Assembly: GCA_026931725.1 (NCBI GenBank)
Contig: JAIXLE010000020.1
Location: forward strand, 1-45,179
Direction: 5' to 3'
Source of the DNA: Bacteroidales bacterium
GTDB lineage: Bacteria > Planctomycetota > Planctomycetia > Gemmatales > Gemmataceae
Length of the DNA stretch: 45,179 nucleotides
The notes below the pieces were generated by a model, which worked only from the letters and a program-made list of their open reading frames with translations, ran no database searches and was not told the DNA's origin. Positions 42,611-45,179 of this stretch are shown piece by piece. The position numbers and the translations under genes were made by a program. Numbering within the stretch: position 1 is the stretch's first letter; every line of letters starts with the position of its first letter.

Positions 42611-42871
42611 ATGACGCTGGAAGACAGGCTATCGCGTATCGAGGCGATGCTGACCGTGCTGGTTCAAGGCCAGCAGGCGAGGGAGTGGTACTCGGTGGAA
42701 GAATTCGCCCGCCTCGTTGGCCGGTCGGAATTCACCTGCCGCCAGTGGTGCCGCCTGGGACGCATCCGGGCGGAAAAGAAACAAAGCGGGCGAGGGGCAT
42801 ATGCGTCATGGGCCATCTCGCACCAGGAGTTGGAACGCTTTCGGCGCGAGGGGCTTTTGCCCGTCCAGTGA
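42611..42871 (+). CDS. Helix-turn-helix DNA-binding protein
   Basis: 86 residues. AGGAG lies before the ATG. After a short helix (EDRLSRIEAMLTVLVQG), the MerR/excisionase-like helix-turn-helix reads WYSVEEFARLVGRSEFTCRQWCRLGRIRAEKK, followed by GRGAYASWAISHQELERFRREGLLP. This style of protein is very common in planctomycete genomes next to recombinases and is the strongest lineage hint in the window. Likely a recombination directionality factor or regulator for the serine recombinase downstream. The ATG at 42545 was rejected because it lacks a ribosome binding site. Confidence 0.8.
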   Translation: MTLEDRLSRIEAMLTVLVQGQQAREWYSVEEFARLVGRSEFTCRQWCRLGRIRAEKKQSGRGAYASWAISHQELERFRREGLLPVQ

Positions 42872-42944
42872 GTCCCAGTGAACCCAGGTGAGTATTGAAG
42901 CACGCCGGTGATGTGAGCCGGCGGCAGAGCAGCGGAATGGAACC

Positions 42945-43193
42945 ATGAACGGCGACAACCACGAGAACGGAAGGAAGGCGAATGGCCGGCGCAAGCCGGT
43001 TGCCGACCACGTTCCGCGCCGACGTTCGCGGCTTCCGGTCCATGCCGATGTGCGGCTCGACGATTCCCTTCCGGCCAATGAGAACCACCCGCTGGCCCAG
43101 TCGAGTCCCGAAGCCAGGGAGGCCGGAAGGCTTCGGCTCATCGCAGGCATCCTGGCGCGGATGGCTCGCACCTCCGTGAAGCCGAAGGGCTGA
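42945..43193 (+). CDS. Small basic protein before the recombinase
   Basis: 82 residues, rich in Arg/Asn/Lys at the N-terminus (NHENGRKANGRRKPVADH) and helical at the end (AREAGRLRLIAGILARMARTS). No domain recognised. It lies 74 bases upstream of the serine recombinase on the same strand. The start has GGAAT as a weak ribosome binding site. Gene status is plausible because such a small gene often precedes these recombinases. Confidence 0.5.
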   Translation: MNGDNHENGRKANGRRKPVADHVPRRRSRLPVHADVRLDDSLPANENHPLAQSSPEAREAGRLRLIAGILARMARTSVKPKG

Positions 43194-43266
43194 TCCGCTA
43201 CAATAGCCGCTCGCGGATGTCAACCTAAGCAGCCTTGGAAGTCATTTCTGAAAGTACGGTGCGCGA

Positions 43267-45033
43267 ATGCGAAAATCTGGCAAGAAACGGGAGGAACGGC
43301 CACTGCGGATTGCCGGATACGTGCGTGTGTCGTCGCAGCGTCAGGCCACCGAAGGCGACAGCCTGCTCGCCCAGCAAAACGAGATTGAGCAGGAGGTCGA
43401 GTTCCGCAAGCGGCGGGAGAACCTTCAGGTCGAGTCGCTGGAGTTCTATGTCGATGCGGGCAAGAGCGCCAAGGATCAGAACCGCCCGCAACTTCAACGG
43501 CTGAAACGCGACATTGCGGCGGGCAAGGTCGATCTTGTCATCTGCTTCAAGCTCGACCGGATTACCCGTAGCCTCAAGGACTTCGTTGACCTATGGGCGC
43601 TGTTTGCCGAACACGAAGTCGATGTCATCTCGCTTCGGGAGAAGTTCGACACCTCGATGCCGACCGGCGAGGCAATGGTGCAACTCATCATGGTTTTCGC
43701 CCAGCTTGAACGAAAGATGACCGCCGAGCGAACCTTCTCGATCATGCGGGACCGGGCCGACCGCGGCTTATGGAACGGTGGCCATGTGCTTGGCTACCGT
43801 TCGGTAAAGGACGATCCGGGCAAGCTGGAGATCGACCCGGAAGGGGCGGAGATCGTTCGCCGCATCTTCGACAAGTTCGAGGAACTCGGTTCCGCCGGTG
43901 CCGTGACACGTCACCTGAGCGACCTCGTTATCCGCCTGCCGACCTACCGCACGCGTGCCGACAAGCTCCGTGGCGGCAACCTGTTCACCAAGCAAAAGGT
44001 CATCGGCCTGCTTCGCAACCCGATCTATCTCGGCCAGATTCGATGGGGAGATTCGGTCAGGGAGGACTGCCATGAACCAATCATCTGTCAGCAGCAGTTC
44101 GACCGCGTGCAACTTCAGATCGGCAAGATGCTGGTGCGGAACATGAATCTCAAAAAGCCCAAGGGCCGGGTCTACCTGCTTTCCGGCATCCTGCGCTGCC
44201 AGTGCGGGGCGCACATGGTCGGAGCGTCAGCCCACGGTCGTACTGACAAGAATTATTACTACGTCTGCACCCGCCAGAATCACGAAGGCGGCAAGTATTC
44301 GTGCAACTCGTCCCGCATCCCGGCGGAGGCGTTGGAGAACGCCATCATCGGGCGGATTTCCGACATTGGCCGGATGGTCGAGGCGAGGGACCGCATCGTT
44401 CAGGAAGCCCTGGCCTGCCTCGGCGGCGAAGCCGAGCGCCTGCGGGAGGCCGAAGATTTGGCCCGGCGTCGGCTCGCCCAGGTCCATGCCGAGATCGGGC
44501 GGTTGGTCGAGGTTCTAAAGAGCCTCGGGGCGAGAGGGCTGGCCAGCGTCCAGACGGAACTGGAACGGCTCGAAGAGGAAGAGGGGCAGATCAAGAAGAA
44601 CCTGACCGACATCGCCAAGCGGCAGGCCCCTGTCGAGCGGGTCAGCGACGACGCCCAGTCCTTCCTGGAAACCTGGCAGGACATCGGAGAACTGCTCCAG
44701 TCGGCGACGCCGGAGGAGCAGATGCAGTTGCTTCAGCACTACATCGAGGTCATTGAACTGGGGGCCATCGACCGGGAAGCCCGTACAGGCAGCTACGCCA
44801 TGCGGCTGTTCCCGGAAGTCCGGCCCGACCGGGGCTTCGATTTCGGTGGCGGAAGCGGCCCGGACGACGGAACTTCAGGCCCGGAAACGACAAACAGAGC
44901 CGTCCCCTGTGTAGAGAACGGCTCCGCTGTGTTAACCGATGGACGGCTTGGTTCGCATAACCGTCCAAAAAGCTCCCCGAGTGACACCCGTTGCGAACCC
45001 GGTTGCTCTCCGCGAGGAGAGCATGTCCCATGA
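43267..45033 (+). CDS. Large serine recombinase
   Basis: 588 residues. The resolvase catalytic domain starts at IAGYVRVSSQRQ with the nucleophile Ser22, then ICFKLDRITRSLKDF and MVFAQLERKMTAERT. The recombinase domain follows (GLWNGGHVLGYRSVKDD, TRHLSDLVIRLPTYR, LLRNPIYLGQIRWG), then a zinc beta-ribbon (CQCGAHMVG...YYVCTRQN, CNSSRI) and a long coiled coil (about 385-470). This is the large serine integrase type that joins attP and attB without host factors. The last 60 residues are low-complexity. The gene is complete and near the right end of the window, so it could mark an element boundary. Unrelated to the tyrosine integrase in the middle. Confidence 0.92.
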   Translation: MRKSGKKREERPLRIAGYVRVSSQRQATEGDSLLAQQNEIEQEVEFRKRRENLQVESLEFYVDAGKSAKDQNRPQLQRLKRDIAAGKVDLVICFKLDRITRSLKDFVDLWALFAEHEVDVISLREKFDTSMPTGEAMVQLIMVFAQLERKMTAERTFSIMRDRADRGLWNGGHVLGYRSVKDDPGKLEIDPEGAEIVRRIFDKFEELGSAGAVTRHLSDLVIRLPTYRTRADKLRGGNLFTKQKVIGLLRNPIYLGQIRWGDSVREDCHEPIICQQQFDRVQLQIGKMLVRNMNLKKPKGRVYLLSGILRCQCGAHMVGASAHGRTDKNYYYVCTRQNHEGGKYSCNSSRIPAEALENAIIGRISDIGRMVEARDRIVQEALACLGGEAERLREAEDLARRRLAQVHAEIGRLVEVLKSLGARGLASVQTELERLEEEEGQIKKNLTDIAKRQAPVERVSDDAQSFLETWQDIGELLQSATPEEQMQLLQHYIEVIELGAIDREARTGSYAMRLFPEVRPDRGFDFGGGSGPDDGTSGPETTNRAVPCVENGSAVLTDGRLGSHNRPKSSPSDTRCEPGCSPRGEHVP

Positions 45034-45112
45034 GACACGTAGCAAACCGCTTGTTTTCCAGTCATTTTGAGATGAGACAGACTCCGCAAACACTCCACCC
45101 CGCGAGTTCGCA

Positions 45113-45133
45113 TCTCACTCCGACCGAGTGAGA
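45113..45133. repeat. Inverted repeat beyond the recombinase
   Basis: TCTCACTC and GAGTGAGA form a perfect 8-base inverted repeat with a five-base gap, 80 bases after the recombinase stop. Similar GATGAGACAG and GTGAGACAG strings occur nearby. It may be part of an attachment site; seen directly, role inferred. Confidence 0.4.
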
Positions 45134-45179
45134 CAGCTTCAAACTTATCCTCTTTTGCTCGCCGTCTGTAAACCCAACG

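Overview
The window looks like an accessory island in a Planctomycetota-like chromosome or plasmid. The lineage guess rests on a GC-rich, AGGAG-using gene set, the small helix-turn-helix protein at 42611-42871, the zinc-ribbon membrane protein at 41886-42278 and the style of the large serine recombinase at the right end. The lineage is an inference; several cargo genes (ArdC, the DarB-like helicase-methylase, the ParB-like protein at 24201-26138) belong to families shared widely among plasmids and integrative elements. No tRNA, rRNA or CRISPR array was seen.

Left third (1-13023), plus strand: a defence island. The first block holds a HerA-type ATPase (cut by the window edge), a DUF1156 DNA methyltransferase, a membrane-anchored class 3 lipase, an unrecognised 174-residue protein and an SNF2 helicase with an ASCH domain fused to its end. 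HerA plus DUF1156 are known partners in anti-phage loci; the lipase and the ASCH fusion make this version unusual. It is followed directly by a three-gene set with overlapping ATGA junctions: DUF4297 nuclease, small middle component and a DUF3732 Rad50-like ATPase with a double CxxC hook. This fits an ABC-three-component conflict system.

Middle (13309-26473): mostly minus-strand plasmid/ICE maintenance genes: a giant DarB-like methylase-helicase, a VapBC toxin-antitoxin pair (plus strand), ArdC-type antirestriction protein, a long ParB-like protein and a string of small conserved accessory proteins, one of them (22554-22730) only 58 residues. This part is rich in RNA-like structure. Three homologous elements of about 180 nt (21310-21486, 22755-22930, 26500-26690) each sit immediately upstream of the ribosome binding site of a minus-strand gene and keep a long stem although its bases differ. 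A 475-nt non-coding stretch after VapC holds a palindrome, a three-way-junction fold and a candidate structured RNA ending in a terminator.

Right half (26963-45179): mobility genes. An AlpA-like regulator and tyrosine integrase are followed by a VirB6/TrbL-like membrane protein, a MobF relaxase-helicase, an ankyrin-repeat protein, an XRE regulator diverging from a ParB-like gene, a TraD/VirD4-type coupling ATPase in a run of small membrane proteins, and a large serine recombinase. No VirB4 and no complete mating-pair apparatus is visible here, so the element is either mobilisable or continues outside the window. Remnants (an integrase N-terminal fragment, degenerate ORFs near 36 kb) and two unrelated recombinases indicate a mosaic of more than one element. 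The likely logic is that defence cargo rides with antirestriction and conjugative-transfer functions.
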